DNA of 64,000 nt from JACVRW01 sp046735115. Lineage in GTDB: Bacteria > Actinomycetota > Thermoleophilia > Solirubrobacterales > Thermoleophilaceae. This document shows, one piece after another, positions 15,818-27,437 of the stretch. Both the position numbers and the translations under genes were made by a program. Within the stretch, counting starts at the first letter, position 1. Each line of letters begins with the position of its first letter. The stretch is from positions 1-64,000 of the forward strand of contig JBKPSR010000059.1 in assembly GCA_046735115.1 (NCBI GenBank), read 5' to 3'. The notes beneath the pieces are model-generated. The model ran no database searches. It saw nothing but the letters and a program-made list of their open reading frames with translations, and was not told the DNA's origin.

Positions 15818-16720
15818 TCAGGTCGATGGCCGCGATCTCCGGATCCGCGGGTCGAGCCAGGCGATGGCGATGTCCACCAGCGCGCTGGTCAGCACCACGA
15901 CGATGGCGAGGTAGACCGCGAGCGCGACTATGGGCGGCAGGTCGAAGCTCCCCACGGTGTCCGCCGTGAGCGCGCCCACGCCCGGGAGTCCGAAGATCAC
16001 CTCCACGTACAGCGCGAAGCCGCCGAAGGCGTGCGAGAAATCGAGGCCCCAGATGTTCACCGGCGCTATCAGGCCGTTGCGCAGGACGTGTTGGCGCAGC
16101 ACGCGCTGCTCAGAGAGGCCCTTCGCCCGGGCGGTGCGAACCCAGTCCTCGCCGAGCGTGTCCATCAGCGAGGAGCGCACGACGAGGACGTAAGCGCCGG
16201 CGAACGGCAGCGCGGACGCGATCCACGGAAGCAGGAGGTGGCGCGCCCACTGGAACGGGTTGTCCCTCAGCGGCACGTAGCCGTCCCGGGGGAACAGCCC
16301 CCAGCGGTATGAGAGGAAGGCCCACAGGAGCGCCGCCAGGACGATCGAGGGCAGCGAGTATGCGGCCGAGGCCGCCGCGGAGATCACGCGGTCGGGCCAG
16401 CGGCCCCGGTGACGGACGCAGATGAGCGCGAGCCACACGCCGAGCGCGACGGCGATCAGGCCGGCGCCCACGACGAGCGAGAACGTGACCGGCAGCGCCT
16501 CCACGAACGCGTCGCGAAGGCTCGCGCAGCCGTAGAAGCACTCGACGTCGCCGCTCAGGATGCCCTTCATAAGGCGGACGTACTGAGTCGGCAGCGGGTC
16601 ATTCAGGCCGTACTGCTCGGCGGCGCGCTCGCGCGTAAAGTCGTTCCCGTGGACGCCGCCGCCGAGGAAGTACGACGGGTCCACATGCGGGACCGACCAG
16701 AACGGCACGAAGGCGACCAC
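15818..16720 (-). CDS. ABC transporter permease, DppB/OppB type; N-terminus probably lost to a frameshift
   Basis: Inner-membrane subunit of a peptide/nickel-type ABC importer. The 300-aa frame has the expected helices and the EAA-like loop LGEDWVRTARAKGLSEQRV. The annotated GTG at 16720 falls inside the first helix: upstream in the same frame the DNA still encodes LAWAVATAWVASV but no start codon precedes the upstream TGA. An ATG overlapping the stop of the neighbouring permease (ATGA, about 16780) is in another frame. One extra base near 16777 would explain this. Read as a gene with a 5' frameshift, or with an unusual start. No ATPase or binding protein is nearby. Confidence 0.75.
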   Translation of the reverse strand: MVAFVPFWSVPHVDPSYFLGGGVHGNDFTRERAAEQYGLNDPLPTQYVRLMKGILSGDVECFYGCASLRDAFVEALPVTFSLVVGAGLIAVALGVWLALICVRHRGRWPDRVISAAASAAYSLPSIVLAALLWAFLSYRWGLFPRDGYVPLRDNPFQWARHLLLPWIASALPFAGAYVLVVRSSLMDTLGEDWVRTARAKGLSEQRVLRQHVLRNGLIAPVNIWGLDFSHAFGGFALYVEVIFGLPGVGALTADTVGSFDLPPIVALAVYLAIVVVLTSALVDIAIAWLDPRIRRSRPST

Positions 16721-17768
16721 CGACGCGACCCATGCCGTGGCGACTGCCCAGGCGAGCCGGCGAAGCGGCGAAGCCGATCATCGGGCCCGCACCAGGGAGA
16801 CACCGAGCGCACCGTGCGGGTCGAGCGCTCTCCGCAAGCCCTCGGCCAGCCCGCTCAGCGACATGACGATCAGTACGAGGGCCACGCTCGGGGCGAGCAG
16901 CAGGTGCGGCGAGAGCACCGTCTCGTCCAGCCCGGCCGCGATCAGCGATCCGAGTGATGGCTCCGGCGGGTCGATTCCGGCACCGAGGAAGGAAAGCGCC
17001 ACCTCGAGCGCAACGGCGTTGACGAACAAGAGCGTCGAGAGCACGAGGATCGTGCCCCAGAGGTGCGGCGCCAGCTCGGACGCCATCACCGCCGCGGGCC
17101 GCATCCCCGATGCGCGCGCTGCCTCCACGAACTGCTGTTCTCGCAGGGCGAGCACCTGGCCACGCAGTGGTCGGGCGAATTAGGGCACGTAGACGAGCCC
17201 GATCACGGAGATCGGGATCAACCTCGAGCCTGAGCCGATCTCGAAGGGGCCGACCTGTGCGCCGTGCAGTGTGAGCGCCGTGCTGATGAGCACCCCGAGC
17301 AGCAGGGCCGGGAACGACCAGAGCAGGTCGAACAGCCGCGAGATGACCGCGTCCGTTCGGCCGCGGCGGTAGCCCGCCGCGAGCGCCAAGGGAAGGCCGA
17401 GCCCGAGCGACACCAGCACCGCGGCTGCGCCGATCGCGAGCGAGGTCCGCGCCCCGTAGAGCAGCCGGACCATGAGGTCGCGGCCGGTCGCGTCGGCGCC
17501 GAGGAAGTACTCCGCGTGCCAGGTCGGCCCGATCGGGATGGCGTCGAGCGACACGACGTCGGTCGGCTTTCCGTCGATAACCGTTTGGTCGGTCAGGTGG
17601 TTCTCGCTGGGCGTCGTGTGCGCGATCTCGCTCGCGTACAGCGGCGCCGCGAGGACGGCCAGCGCGATCAGGAGGAAGAGCAGGCCGGAGACGAGCGCGC
17701 CGCGGTCGCGCCGCAGCCTGCGAAACGCGAGCCGCCACGGAGCCGGTGAGGCGAGAGTGGGTCCCGCG

Positions 17769-19930
<2,162 letters not shown>

Positions 19931-19934
<4 letters not shown>

Positions 19935-20581
19935 GCGGGGACCATTGCGAGCGACTCGAACAGCCTGCCGCCGTCGGCGGACCCGGTGAGCGGGTCCACC
20001 GCGTGCTCGGGATGCGGCATGAGTCCCATCACGTTCCCGGACTCGTTGCAAACGCCGGCCACGTCGTCCATCGAGCCGTTCGGGTTGTGCCCCGACGCGT
20101 AGCGCAACACCACCTGCTCATCCGGCAGCGTGCCGGGCGGCGCGTAGTAGCGCCCGGTGGTGTGCTTGACGGGGATCGAGAGTGCCTCGCCCTCGTCGCA
20201 CGCCCGCGTGAACGGCGTGTCGCGGTTCTCGACGATCACCTCCACCTGCCGGCAGACGAAGCGGAGTGAGTCGTTCGGGAGCAGCGCGCCGGGGAGGAGC
20301 CCCGCCTCGCAGAGCACCTGGAAGCCGTTGCAGATCCCGAGGACCGGGCCGCCGTCGCGAGCGAACTCGATCACCGACTCCATCAGCGGCGAGAACCGGG
20401 CGATCGCGCCCACGCGCAGGTAGTCGCCGTACGAGAAGCCGCCGGGGACGACCACCGCGTCGACGCCGCTCAGATCGCGGTCGCCGTGCCAGAGCAGGTC
20501 GGCATCGGCGAAGCGGCGGCAGGCCATGAGGGCGTCTACCTCGTCGCAGGAGCCCGGGAAGCGCACCACGCCGAACTTCAT
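19931..20581 (-). CDS. purQ: Phosphoribosylformylglycinamidine synthase, glutaminase subunit
   Basis: Class I glutamine amidotransferase that supplies ammonia to PurL. 216 aa starting MKFGVVRFPGSCDE. Motifs: VVPGGFSYGDYLR, the nucleophile elbow GICNGFQVL with catalytic Cys, and GLMPHPEHA with the catalytic His and Glu. ATG 20581 overlaps the purS stop (ATGA). The ORF is open further upstream but that portion only reads purS in another frame. Confidence 0.97.
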
Positions 20582-20808
20582 GCGACCTCCATCTCGATGA
20601 CCTCGTAGTCCTCGATCAGCGGGTTCGCCAGTAACCGCTCGCACATCTGCGGGACCTGCGTTGCGTCGTCAACGTCCAGCTCGATCAGCCTCCCCACGTG
20701 CACGTTGGCCACACCGTCGAAGCCGAGCGCCGGCAGCGCTCGCTCGACTGCCTGGCCCTGTGGGTCAAGGATGCCCGCCTTGGGCCGGATCAACACCCGC
20801 GCCCTCAT
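20578..20808 (-). CDS. purS: Phosphoribosylformylglycinamidine synthase subunit PurS
   Basis: Small structural subunit that bridges PurL and PurQ. 76 aa: ARVLIRPKAGILDPQGQAVE, LGFDGVANVHVGRLIEL and LANPLIEDYEVIEME match the PurS fold (beta-alpha-beta ferredoxin-like dimer). ATG 20808 overlaps the purC stop by four bases (ATGA) and its own stop overlaps the purQ start in the same way, so purC-purS-purQ-purL are translationally chained. Confidence 0.96.
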   Translation of the reverse strand: MRARVLIRPKAGILDPQGQAVERALPALGFDGVANVHVGRLIELDVDDATQVPQMCERLLANPLIEDYEVIEMEVA

Positions 20809-21683
20809 GCCGATCGCGCCAGCCATGAGTCGAAGTGCTCGCCGGTGATGCGCTCGTACGCGTCGACGTACAGCTCGCGCGTGCGGGCGATCACCTCGTC
20901 CGGCAGCGCCGGCGCGGGCGGCGTCTTGTCCCAGCCGGAGCCGGAGGCCCAGTCGCGCACGTACTGCTTGTCGAAGCTCGGCTGGCCGTGGCCGGGCTCG
21001 TAGCCGTCGGCGGGCCAGAAGCGTGACGAGTCCGGCGTCAGCACCTCGTCGCCGAGGACGATGGTGCCGTCGGCCCTGCGGCCGAACTCGAACTTGGTGT
21101 CCGCGAGGATGATGCCCCGCTCGCTCGCGTGGGCCGCGCCGAGCGCGTACACCGCGATCGAGAGGCGCCGCAGCTCCTCCAGCAGAGCGCGGTCGCCGAT
21201 GATCTCGGCGGCGCGGTCGAAGTCGACGTTCTCGTCGTGGTCGCCCACGTCGGCCTTCGTCGCCGGCGTGAAGATCGGCTCGGGGAGCTGCTCGGACTCG
21301 CGCAGTCCATCCGGCAGCTCGATCCCGCAGACGGCGCCCGTCGCCTGGTAGTCCTTCCATCCGGATCCGGTGATGTAGCCGCGCACCACGCATTCCACCG
21401 GCACCATCTCGAGCCGCTCGACCAACATCGCGCGTCCGCGGAACTCCTGGGGAACGTCGGTGAGCGAGATCAGATGGTTGGGGCAGATGCCGCCGCTGCG
21501 CTCGAGCCAGAAGCCCGTGAGCCCGGTGAGCACCTTGCCCTTGTCGGGGATCGGAGTGGGATGCACGACGTCGTATGTCGAGATCCGATCGGAGGCGACG
21601 AGCAGCAGCCGGTCGTCGCCGACGGCGTAGATATCCCGCACCTTCCCGCTGGAGAGCTGTTCGAGAGCGGGGGCTTCGCTCAC
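20805..21683 (-). CDS. purC: SAICAR synthase
   Basis: Joins CAIR and aspartate with ATP to form SAICAR. 292 aa. Motifs: SGKVRDIYAVGDDRLLLVASDRISTYD at the N-terminus (nucleotide-binding strand and loop), VECVVRGYITGSGWKDY, and ILADTKFEFG plus GDEVLTPDSSRFW near the C-terminus. GTG start at 21683 overlaps the TGA of the upstream EamA gene as GTGA. Confidence 0.97.
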   Translation of the reverse strand: MSEAPALEQLSSGKVRDIYAVGDDRLLLVASDRISTYDVVHPTPIPDKGKVLTGLTGFWLERSGGICPNHLISLTDVPQEFRGRAMLVERLEMVPVECVVRGYITGSGWKDYQATGAVCGIELPDGLRESEQLPEPIFTPATKADVGDHDENVDFDRAAEIIGDRALLEELRRLSIAVYALGAAHASERGIILADTKFEFGRRADGTIVLGDEVLTPDSSRFWPADGYEPGHGQPSFDKQYVRDWASGSGWDKTPPAPALPDEVIARTRELYVDAYERITGEHFDSWLARSA

Positions 21684-22567
21684 GTCCGCGACGTTACCAA
21701 GGGCGGCCGACTGCTATGCGCCACCCTGGTGCGCTGCGTGGCGACGACGCTCGCGAGTACCGCGATCGACGCGACCAGCGTCGTCACTCCCACGTGCTCG
21801 CCCAGCAAAGCTGCGGACCACGCCAGCGTGAGGAGTGGCTGGATCAGCTGGATCTGGCCGATCTTCGCGACGCCACCGCGCGCCAGCCCGGCATACCAGG
21901 GGATGAAGCCGAACAACGCGCTCACGGAGGAGACATAGGCGAACCCGAGCCACGCGTCGGCGTCCGCGTGGAGGTCCGAGCCGAGCGCGGCGACCAGGCC
22001 GATGGGCAGCGTTATCGGCAGCGACAGGACGACCGCCCAGCAGATGACCTGCCAGCCACCGAGCTCGCGCGCGAGCGATCCGCCCTCGGCGTAGCCGACC
22101 GCGCCCAGCGCTACCGCGACGAGGACGAGGACGTCGGCGGTGCTGAGCAGCCCGGCGCCCTGCGAGGCCGCGAAGGCGAGCACGGCGACGAGACCGGCGA
22201 AGCTCGCAAGCCAGAAGCCGCGCGTTGGATGCTCGCCGGCGCGCAGCACGGCGGCCACCGCCGTCGCCGCCGGGAGCAGGCCGACGATCACGGCGCTGTG
22301 AGCGGACGTGAGGTCCTGGAGGGCGATGGCGGTGAACAGCGGCCAGCCGAATACCACCCCGGAGGCGACGATGCCGATGCGGAGCAGCTGCCGGCGCGAG
22401 GGCAGCCGGGCGTGTGCGAGCAGCAGGATCAAGCCGGCGGGGGCCGCCGCCAGCGCCTCGCGGCCGATGCCGACGAAGGTCGGGTCGAGCTCATCGACCG
22501 CGATGCGCGTCGCGGGCAGCGTGAAGCTGAAGGCGAGCACGCCGAGGAAGCCCAGAAAGACCGGCAC
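21680..22567 (-). CDS. EamA-family (DMT superfamily) transporter
   Basis: Ten-helix drug/metabolite transporter with two EamA repeats; substrate unknown. 295 aa, starting MPVFLGFLGVLAFSFTLPATRIAVDEL; the first repeat ends near TSAHSAVIVGLLPAATAV and the second contains ARGGVAKIGQIQLIQPLLTLAWSA, the typical last-helix pair of each repeat. The gene is the immediate upstream neighbour of purC and shares GTGA with it, so it is part of the purine transcript. A role in nucleobase or metabolite export would be speculation. Confidence 0.88.
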   Translation of the reverse strand: MPVFLGFLGVLAFSFTLPATRIAVDELDPTFVGIGREALAAAPAGLILLLAHARLPSRRQLLRIGIVASGVVFGWPLFTAIALQDLTSAHSAVIVGLLPAATAVAAVLRAGEHPTRGFWLASFAGLVAVLAFAASQGAGLLSTADVLVLVAVALGAVGYAEGGSLARELGGWQVICWAVVLSLPITLPIGLVAALGSDLHADADAWLGFAYVSSVSALFGFIPWYAGLARGGVAKIGQIQLIQPLLTLAWSAALLGEHVGVTTLVASIAVLASVVATQRTRVAHSSRPPLVTSRT

Positions 22568-22591
22568 GGCCGCTGACGCTACCGGCGAGCC

Positions 22592-23122
22592 CTACTGCAC
22601 GCGGAGCGTGACGCTCATGCCCTTGGCCTCGTGGCCCTCGAGCGAGCACCAGAGCTGGTAGCGGCCGGGCGCGAGCTCGACCGTGCGCCGCTCGTAGAGG
22701 CCCGGGTCGAGCGTCGAGAAGGCCGCCAGCGGCGTGTGCGTCCCGTCCGGGCTCACGACGAGGTTGTGCGGATCCTCACCGCTGTTCCGCAGCTCGATCC
22801 GAACGTTGCCGGCGCCGACCAGCGGCCGCGAGAGCGTGAGCGAGAACTCTCGCGCGGCGGCGGACACGAAGGTGGGCAGCGGAGGGTCGCTCGGTGGCGG
22901 GGCCTGTGGATCCTGCGGACTGGGAGCCACTGGCGCCGAAACGTCGAGAAGCCGCTCCCCGTACGACGGCCTCGTGACCAGACGGCGAACTTTTGCGCAT
23001 CGCATGCGCTTCACGCAACGATCGGTCGCCCGCTTGGCACGCTTGCCGCCGGATGCCCCAGCAGGCAGCCCGAGGGCCGCGACCGCGAGGAGCGCAACGA
23101 GCGCGAGCACCGCGACGCGCAT
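22592..23122 (-). CDS. Secreted cupredoxin-like protein
   Basis: A 176-aa exported protein: signal peptide MRVAVLALVALLAVAALG ending at an Ala-Gly site, a basic linker with two Cys (CVKRMRC), a Pro-rich spacer (about residues 65-85) and a C-terminal beta-sandwich with VRIELRNSGEDPHNLVV and YQLWCSLEGHEAKGM. The His..Cys-x-x-x-x-His-x-x-x-x-Met pattern resembles the type 1 copper site of plastocyanin/azurin-like domains. Its ATG shares one base with the DUF1501 stop (TGATG). It travels with DUF1800 and DUF1501, a common trio of exported proteins. Copper binding is inferred from the spacing. Confidence 0.8.
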   Translation of the reverse strand: MRVAVLALVALLAVAALGLPAGASGGKRAKRATDRCVKRMRCAKVRRLVTRPSYGERLLDVSAPVAPSPQDPQAPPPSDPPLPTFVSAAAREFSLTLSRPLVGAGNVRIELRNSGEDPHNLVVSPDGTHTPLAAFSTLDPGLYERRTVELAPGRYQLWCSLEGHEAKGMSVTLRVQ

Positions 23123-24492
23123 CACGCCACGAGCTCCGGCCGGCCGAAGGACGACGCGTTCGGGATGATCGGCGCCGCATCCACGCCGAGCCACTGCTCG
23201 AGCAGCGCGCAGTAGACGCCGCGGAAGTCGGACGTGTTCCTCAGGTTGTCGTCCTCGTCGAGCACGGCCAGTCCGGGGAACTCGCCGACCAGCCGGCCGC
23301 GCGCCCGCGAGCCGATCAGAAAGCCCGTCCCGGCAGCACCGTGGTCCGTGCCGGAGCCGTTCTCCTCGGGCCGGCGGCCGAACTCGCTCCAGACGTGCAC
23401 GAGCACGCGGTCCTGGATCGACCTGGCCTCGAGGTCGCGCTGGAAGGCGCGCAGGCTGTCGCCGATCTCGAGCAGGTCGGCGGGCAGGCTCGTCAGCTGG
23501 TTCGAGTGCGTGTCGTACCCGCCGGACTCGATCGCCACGACCTTCAGCGGGAGGCCTCCGGCGACCATCGCGGCGAGCGCGCGCAGCCGGCCCGCGAGGT
23601 CCCCGGCCGGATATGTGACGCCCGCCGGCGGCGTGAAGCCGCCCTGGAACGGAGCGAGCTGGTCGCGCAGCCGCCCGGTGGCGGTCGCCGCCGAGCGCGC
23701 CTGGGCAAGCCCCACGTCGCTCGTGGGCGGCTCCCCCAGGTCGCCGAAGGCGTCCAGCATCTTGTCCTGGACCGTGCCCCAGACGCCGGGCGTCCAGAAG
23801 TCGTAGTTGTCCGGCTCCGCGACGGTCGCGACCGGCACGTCCTTCGCGGCCAGCACCGGCTGGAGGTCCCATCCGAGCGCGAGGCCCTGGAGCGGGTTGT
23901 CGGGCGTGCCGTGCTGGTCGAGGTAGCGGCCCAGCCAACCCCAGCGGCCGAACGGGTTGACCTCGCCCACCTCCCAGAAGTGGCGCGAGGTGAAGTGGGA
24001 CTGGTTGGCCTCGTCGTAGCCGATGGCCGGCATCACGCTCACCTTGCCCTCGCCGTATAGCTCGGCGAGCCCGGCCAGCGACGGGTGCCAGCGGAGCGAC
24101 GCGTCCTCGGTCAGCGGCGTCCCCTGCCCCGGCGCCAGGGCGAGGGTCGGCCGCCAGGTCGCATACTGGGGATGGGCGCTCGTCGGCGCCAGCAGCGTGA
24201 GCGAGTCGGCCCCGCCCGAGAGGAAGATCGAGACCAGGATTCGGTCGTTCGCGGGCGCCTGTGCCGCCGCCGCTGCGATGCCCTGCTCGAATGCCTTCGG
24301 CCCCAGGCTCGCCGCCCCGTAGACCGACAGGGCCAGGCCGGTGGCGCGCGATACGAACGAGCGCCGGGTCAGGCCCGTGCCGGCAGGGAGCGGCATTCCG
24401 GCCTCGATCTGTGGGAGGCCACGGCCCGCCTCGGCGGCCGCGCGCCGGATCAGCTGGGTGCGCGAGTAGTCATTGCAGCCGCAGCCGGCCAT
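23122..24492 (-). CDS. DUF1501 protein, Tat-exported
   Basis: A 456-aa member of the DUF1501 family, related to the alkaline phosphatase/sulfatase fold. The N-terminus has a Cys-rich MAGCGCNDYSR, then a twin-arginine signal TRRSFVSRATGLALSVYG. Family features: ILVSIFLSGGADSLTLLAP (first metal-ligand region), VMPAIGYDEANQSHFTSRHFWE, VVAIESGGYDTHSNQ and WSEFGRRPEENGSGTDHGAAG, with Asp, His and Glu residues likely to hold metals. Function unproven in the family; it is almost always beside DUF1800, as here (DUF1800 lies 3 bases upstream). Confidence 0.9.
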   Translation of the reverse strand: MAGCGCNDYSRTQLIRRAAAEAGRGLPQIEAGMPLPAGTGLTRRSFVSRATGLALSVYGAASLGPKAFEQGIAAAAAQAPANDRILVSIFLSGGADSLTLLAPTSAHPQYATWRPTLALAPGQGTPLTEDASLRWHPSLAGLAELYGEGKVSVMPAIGYDEANQSHFTSRHFWEVGEVNPFGRWGWLGRYLDQHGTPDNPLQGLALGWDLQPVLAAKDVPVATVAEPDNYDFWTPGVWGTVQDKMLDAFGDLGEPPTSDVGLAQARSAATATGRLRDQLAPFQGGFTPPAGVTYPAGDLAGRLRALAAMVAGGLPLKVVAIESGGYDTHSNQLTSLPADLLEIGDSLRAFQRDLEARSIQDRVLVHVWSEFGRRPEENGSGTDHGAAGTGFLIGSRARGRLVGEFPGLAVLDEDDNLRNTSDFRGVYCALLEQWLGVDAAPIIPNASSFGRPELVA

Positions 24493-24495
24493 CGC

Positions 24496-26079
24496 TCAGC
24501 TCGTCTGGAAGTCCGGGGACGCGAGGATCAGGTGACGCAGCGCGTTCTGGCGCAGGCCGCGGTAGGTGCTCAGCTGCCAGCCGCCGGCGCCGGCCAGCGC
24601 GTCCGCCGCGAAGGCGGTGAGCAGCTCGACGGTCTCGGCGGTGAGGTTGGGGTCGCCGGCCCAGGCACGCGCGGCGGCCACGGCCGTCTCCGGCGTCTCG
24701 GTCTCGTCGTAGCCGTCCACGGCTGCGCCGTCGAGCACGCGGTCCGCGAGTGCGCGCGACACGAGCTCGAAGCGGCCGCGGATTGTGCTCGTGTCGAGCC
24801 AGCGAGAGTCGTCCCACCCGGACACGTCGGGCGGGTAGAAGAGCCGCTGGCCGGCGTTCTCGGAGTACCAAATCCAGTACTCGCCGTCGACGGAGGCCTG
24901 GAGCAGCCGGAGCAGCCCGGCGAGCAGCACGACCGGCGGCTTGACCATGCGCGCCCCGGTGTGCAGATCCGGGTGCAGCAGGATCGCCTCGAGCACGGGC
25001 CGCACCTGATAGCCGCTCGAGGCATACAGCGACTCGAGCGCCTGCCGGTCGCCTGGCGACGGCGGCGTCGGGATGAAGTAGCTCCACAGCTTCCCGACGA
25101 AGAACGATGGGTGCATCGGGTGGTGCACGCACATCGCCAGTCCCTGCTCCCAGCTGAACGCGCCGGTCTGGCCGAAGATCGTCTTCGTGCCCTCGTCGTG
25201 GCGCTCGGGCACGTAGCGAAAGTCGTACATGCCGAGCTCGTCGCTCCACTTGAAGTCAAACCCCGTGAGCGCCCGCGCCAGCTGGCGCACGTCCTGCTCC
25301 GTGTAGGCGCCGCGGTCGGCGCCGAGCGTGAACAGCTCCATGAGCTCGCGCGCGTAGTTCTCGTTCGGGTTCCAGCGCGAGTTCTCGTTCAGGTTGAGCC
25401 AGACGATCATCGCCGGGTCCTGGGTGACGTCGTGAGCGAGCTGCGCGAACGAGCCGAATGCGCTGCGGCGGAACAACCCGTTCTGCTGGAGCATCAGGGC
25501 CTGCTGGCCGACGCTGTCGTTCGAGGTGGCGAACCAGTCGTGCCAGACGAGCGCCATCCGCTCGACGAGCGGCTGATCGGTCCGCACCATGCGGTCGAGC
25601 CACCAGAGATGGTCGTGCCCGTAGGCGTCCTCGGGGGCGAGCGGGTTGCCGTCCTCGTCCGTCGGCGGCGCGCCGGTCAAGGTGGCGGAGCCGCTCGGCC
25701 GGGTGAGCGCGGCGACCGCCCCGTGCAAGCCGAGCGCCGCGAGCGCCTGCGCGTGGCCCGGCGAGGGGCCGAAGCCGGCACGCCACAGGAGCCGCTCGGC
25801 CTGGCGAACCCCGAACGGTCCCGAGTAGATCACGACCGGGCTCGTGAGCGTGATGCCCGTCGGCCCCGGCCCCGGCCTCGGCGCCTGCGGCGGCGCGGGC
25901 GCGGGTGGAATGGGTTGCAGCTCCGGCGTCCGCGAGTGGCGCTGCTTGACCCTGCGGACGCAGGCCTGCTTGCGCAGCTTGCGGCGGCGCTTGGCCGGAT
26001 GAGCGGGCGCACAGCGCAAGTGGGCCTTCTTGCGACGGCGCTTACGCCGCCGCGCCGCGGCGTACGTGACTGGGTCCAC
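24496..26079 (-). CDS. DUF1800 protein with an unusual Arg/Lys-rich N-terminus
   Basis: A 527-aa DUF1800 protein. Family signatures: AERLLWRAGFGPSPG, MALVWHDWFATSNDSV, WLNLNENSRWNPNENYARELMELFTLG, YTEQDVRQLARALTGF, and a C-terminal PPDVSGWDDSRWLDTST. Function unknown, but DUF1800/DUF1501 pairs are widespread. In place of a recognisable signal peptide, residues 10-50 are almost entirely Arg, Lys, His and Pro with two Cys, followed by a Pro-rich spacer to about 75. Either the start is further downstream or this is a cell-wall or nucleic-acid contacting tail. GTG 26079 is the first start. Confidence 0.88.
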   Translation of the reverse strand: MDPVTYAAARRRKRRRKKAHLRCAPAHPAKRRRKLRKQACVRRVKQRHSRTPELQPIPPAPAPPQAPRPGPGPTGITLTSPVVIYSGPFGVRQAERLLWRAGFGPSPGHAQALAALGLHGAVAALTRPSGSATLTGAPPTDEDGNPLAPEDAYGHDHLWWLDRMVRTDQPLVERMALVWHDWFATSNDSVGQQALMLQQNGLFRRSAFGSFAQLAHDVTQDPAMIVWLNLNENSRWNPNENYARELMELFTLGADRGAYTEQDVRQLARALTGFDFKWSDELGMYDFRYVPERHDEGTKTIFGQTGAFSWEQGLAMCVHHPMHPSFFVGKLWSYFIPTPPSPGDRQALESLYASSGYQVRPVLEAILLHPDLHTGARMVKPPVVLLAGLLRLLQASVDGEYWIWYSENAGQRLFYPPDVSGWDDSRWLDTSTIRGRFELVSRALADRVLDGAAVDGYDETETPETAVAAARAWAGDPNLTAETVELLTAFAADALAGAGGWQLSTYRGLRQNALRHLILASPDFQTS

Positions 26080-26153
26080 GTTGTCCCCATCGGCGGGTAC
26101 AGCGGCCCTGCATTAGAGGCCGTTGCCGCGGCTGGACGTCCGATCCCGGGGCG

Positions 26154-27437
26154 CTACGCGATGCGGTCCAGACGCCCGACGATCGCGTGCGCGTGGCGAA
26201 CGAAGGCGCCCGGGTCGAACACCGCCTCCGGAGCGAGCTCCGGGGCGGCCTCGGCGATCAGCTCGCGGAACTCGATGCCCTCGTCCCAGGCCCGCTGGGC
26301 CGCCTCCTGGACGATCCGGTAGGCCTCGTCGCGCGAGTGCCCCGTCGCGACCAGCGCCAGCAATGCGCGCTGCGAGAAGAGCGCCCCGTGCGTGGCGTTC
26401 AGGTTCTCGCGCATCCGATCCTCGTGCACCGTCATCCCCTCGACGACCTGGATGGCCAGGTGCTGGGCGTAGTCGAGCAGGGTCGTCGCGTCCGGCAGGC
26501 TCACCCGCTCGACCGACGAGTGGCTGATGTCGCGCTCGTGCCAGAGAGCGATGTTCTCGAGACCGGTCTGCGCGTAGCCGCGCAACAGCCGCGCGATCCC
26601 GGTGATGCGCTCGGACACGATCGGGTTGCGCTTGTGCGGCATGGCCGACGAGCCCTTCTGGGCGCCGGAGCGGAACGGCTCCTCCGCCTCGCGCACCTCG
26701 GTGCGCTGGAGGTGGCGGATCTCGGTGGCGAACCGCTCGAGCCCGGCCCCGGCGAGCGCGATCGCCGTGAGCAGCTCGGCGTGCCGGTCGCGCGGCACGA
26801 CCTGTGTCGACACGTTCTCGCGCGCGAGCCCGAGCCGCTTGAGCACCGCCTCCTCAACCTCGGGGCCGTTCGCCGAGTACGTCCCGACGGCGCCGGAGAG
26901 CGCGCCCACCGACACCGCCTCGGCAGCGCGCTCGAGGCGCAGCAGGTTGCGGTGCGCCTCGAACGCGAAGCCGGCGAGCTTCACGCCGAAGGTGGTGGGC
27001 TCGGCGTGCACGCCGTGCGTTCGGCCCACGCAGAGCGTGTCAACATGCTCGCGCGCGCGCCGGATCAGGGCCGCCTTATAGTCGGCCGCGCCTCCGACGA
27101 GGATCATTCCGGCTTGCGAGAGCTGGAGGGCGAGCGCGGTGTCCAGCACGTCGGACGACGTGAGGCCGTGGTGCACCCAGCGGCCGGCCTCGCCAACCGA
27201 GCCTGCGACCACGTCGACGAACGCCGCGACGTCGTGGTCGGTGACCCGCTCGCGCTCCTTCACCGCCTCGACCGTGAAGCTCGCGCGGTCGCGGATCGCG
27301 GCGGCGTCCTCCTCGGGCACGACGCCCTGCTCGGCCAGCACGTCCACCACGGCGAGCTCGACCTGGAGCCAGGTCTCGAGCTTGCGCCGCTCGGACCACA
27401 CCGCCCCCATCTCCGGACGGGTGTAGCGCTCGATCAC
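26154..27437 (-). CDS. purB: Adenylosuccinate lyase
   Basis: Cleaves SAICAR to AICAR and adenylosuccinate to AMP. 427 aa: N-terminal MIERYTRPEMGAVWSE, VGRTHGVHAEPTTFGVK (conserved His), and the superfamily signature GSSAMPHKRNPIVSE with the catalytic Ser loop, followed by HERDISHSSVER. GTG 27437 overlaps the purE stop as GTGA, and the next gene downstream is the DUF1800 gene. Confidence 0.98.
   Translation of the reverse strand: MIERYTRPEMGAVWSERRKLETWLQVELAVVDVLAEQGVVPEEDAAAIRDRASFTVEAVKERERVTDHDVAAFVDVVAGSVGEAGRWVHHGLTSSDVLDTALALQLSQAGMILVGGAADYKAALIRRAREHVDTLCVGRTHGVHAEPTTFGVKLAGFAFEAHRNLLRLERAAEAVSVGALSGAVGTYSANGPEVEEAVLKRLGLARENVSTQVVPRDRHAELLTAIALAGAGLERFATEIRHLQRTEVREAEEPFRSGAQKGSSAMPHKRNPIVSERITGIARLLRGYAQTGLENIALWHERDISHSSVERVSLPDATTLLDYAQHLAIQVVEGMTVHEDRMRENLNATHGALFSQRALLALVATGHSRDEAYRIVQEAAQRAWDEGIEFRELIAEAAPELAPEAVFDPGAFVRHAHAIVGRLDRIA

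Noticed and set aside
16599..17738. 379-codon minus-strand frame overlapping both permeases
   Set aside because: Different frame from the permease sequence; no helices, only basic low-complexity residues.
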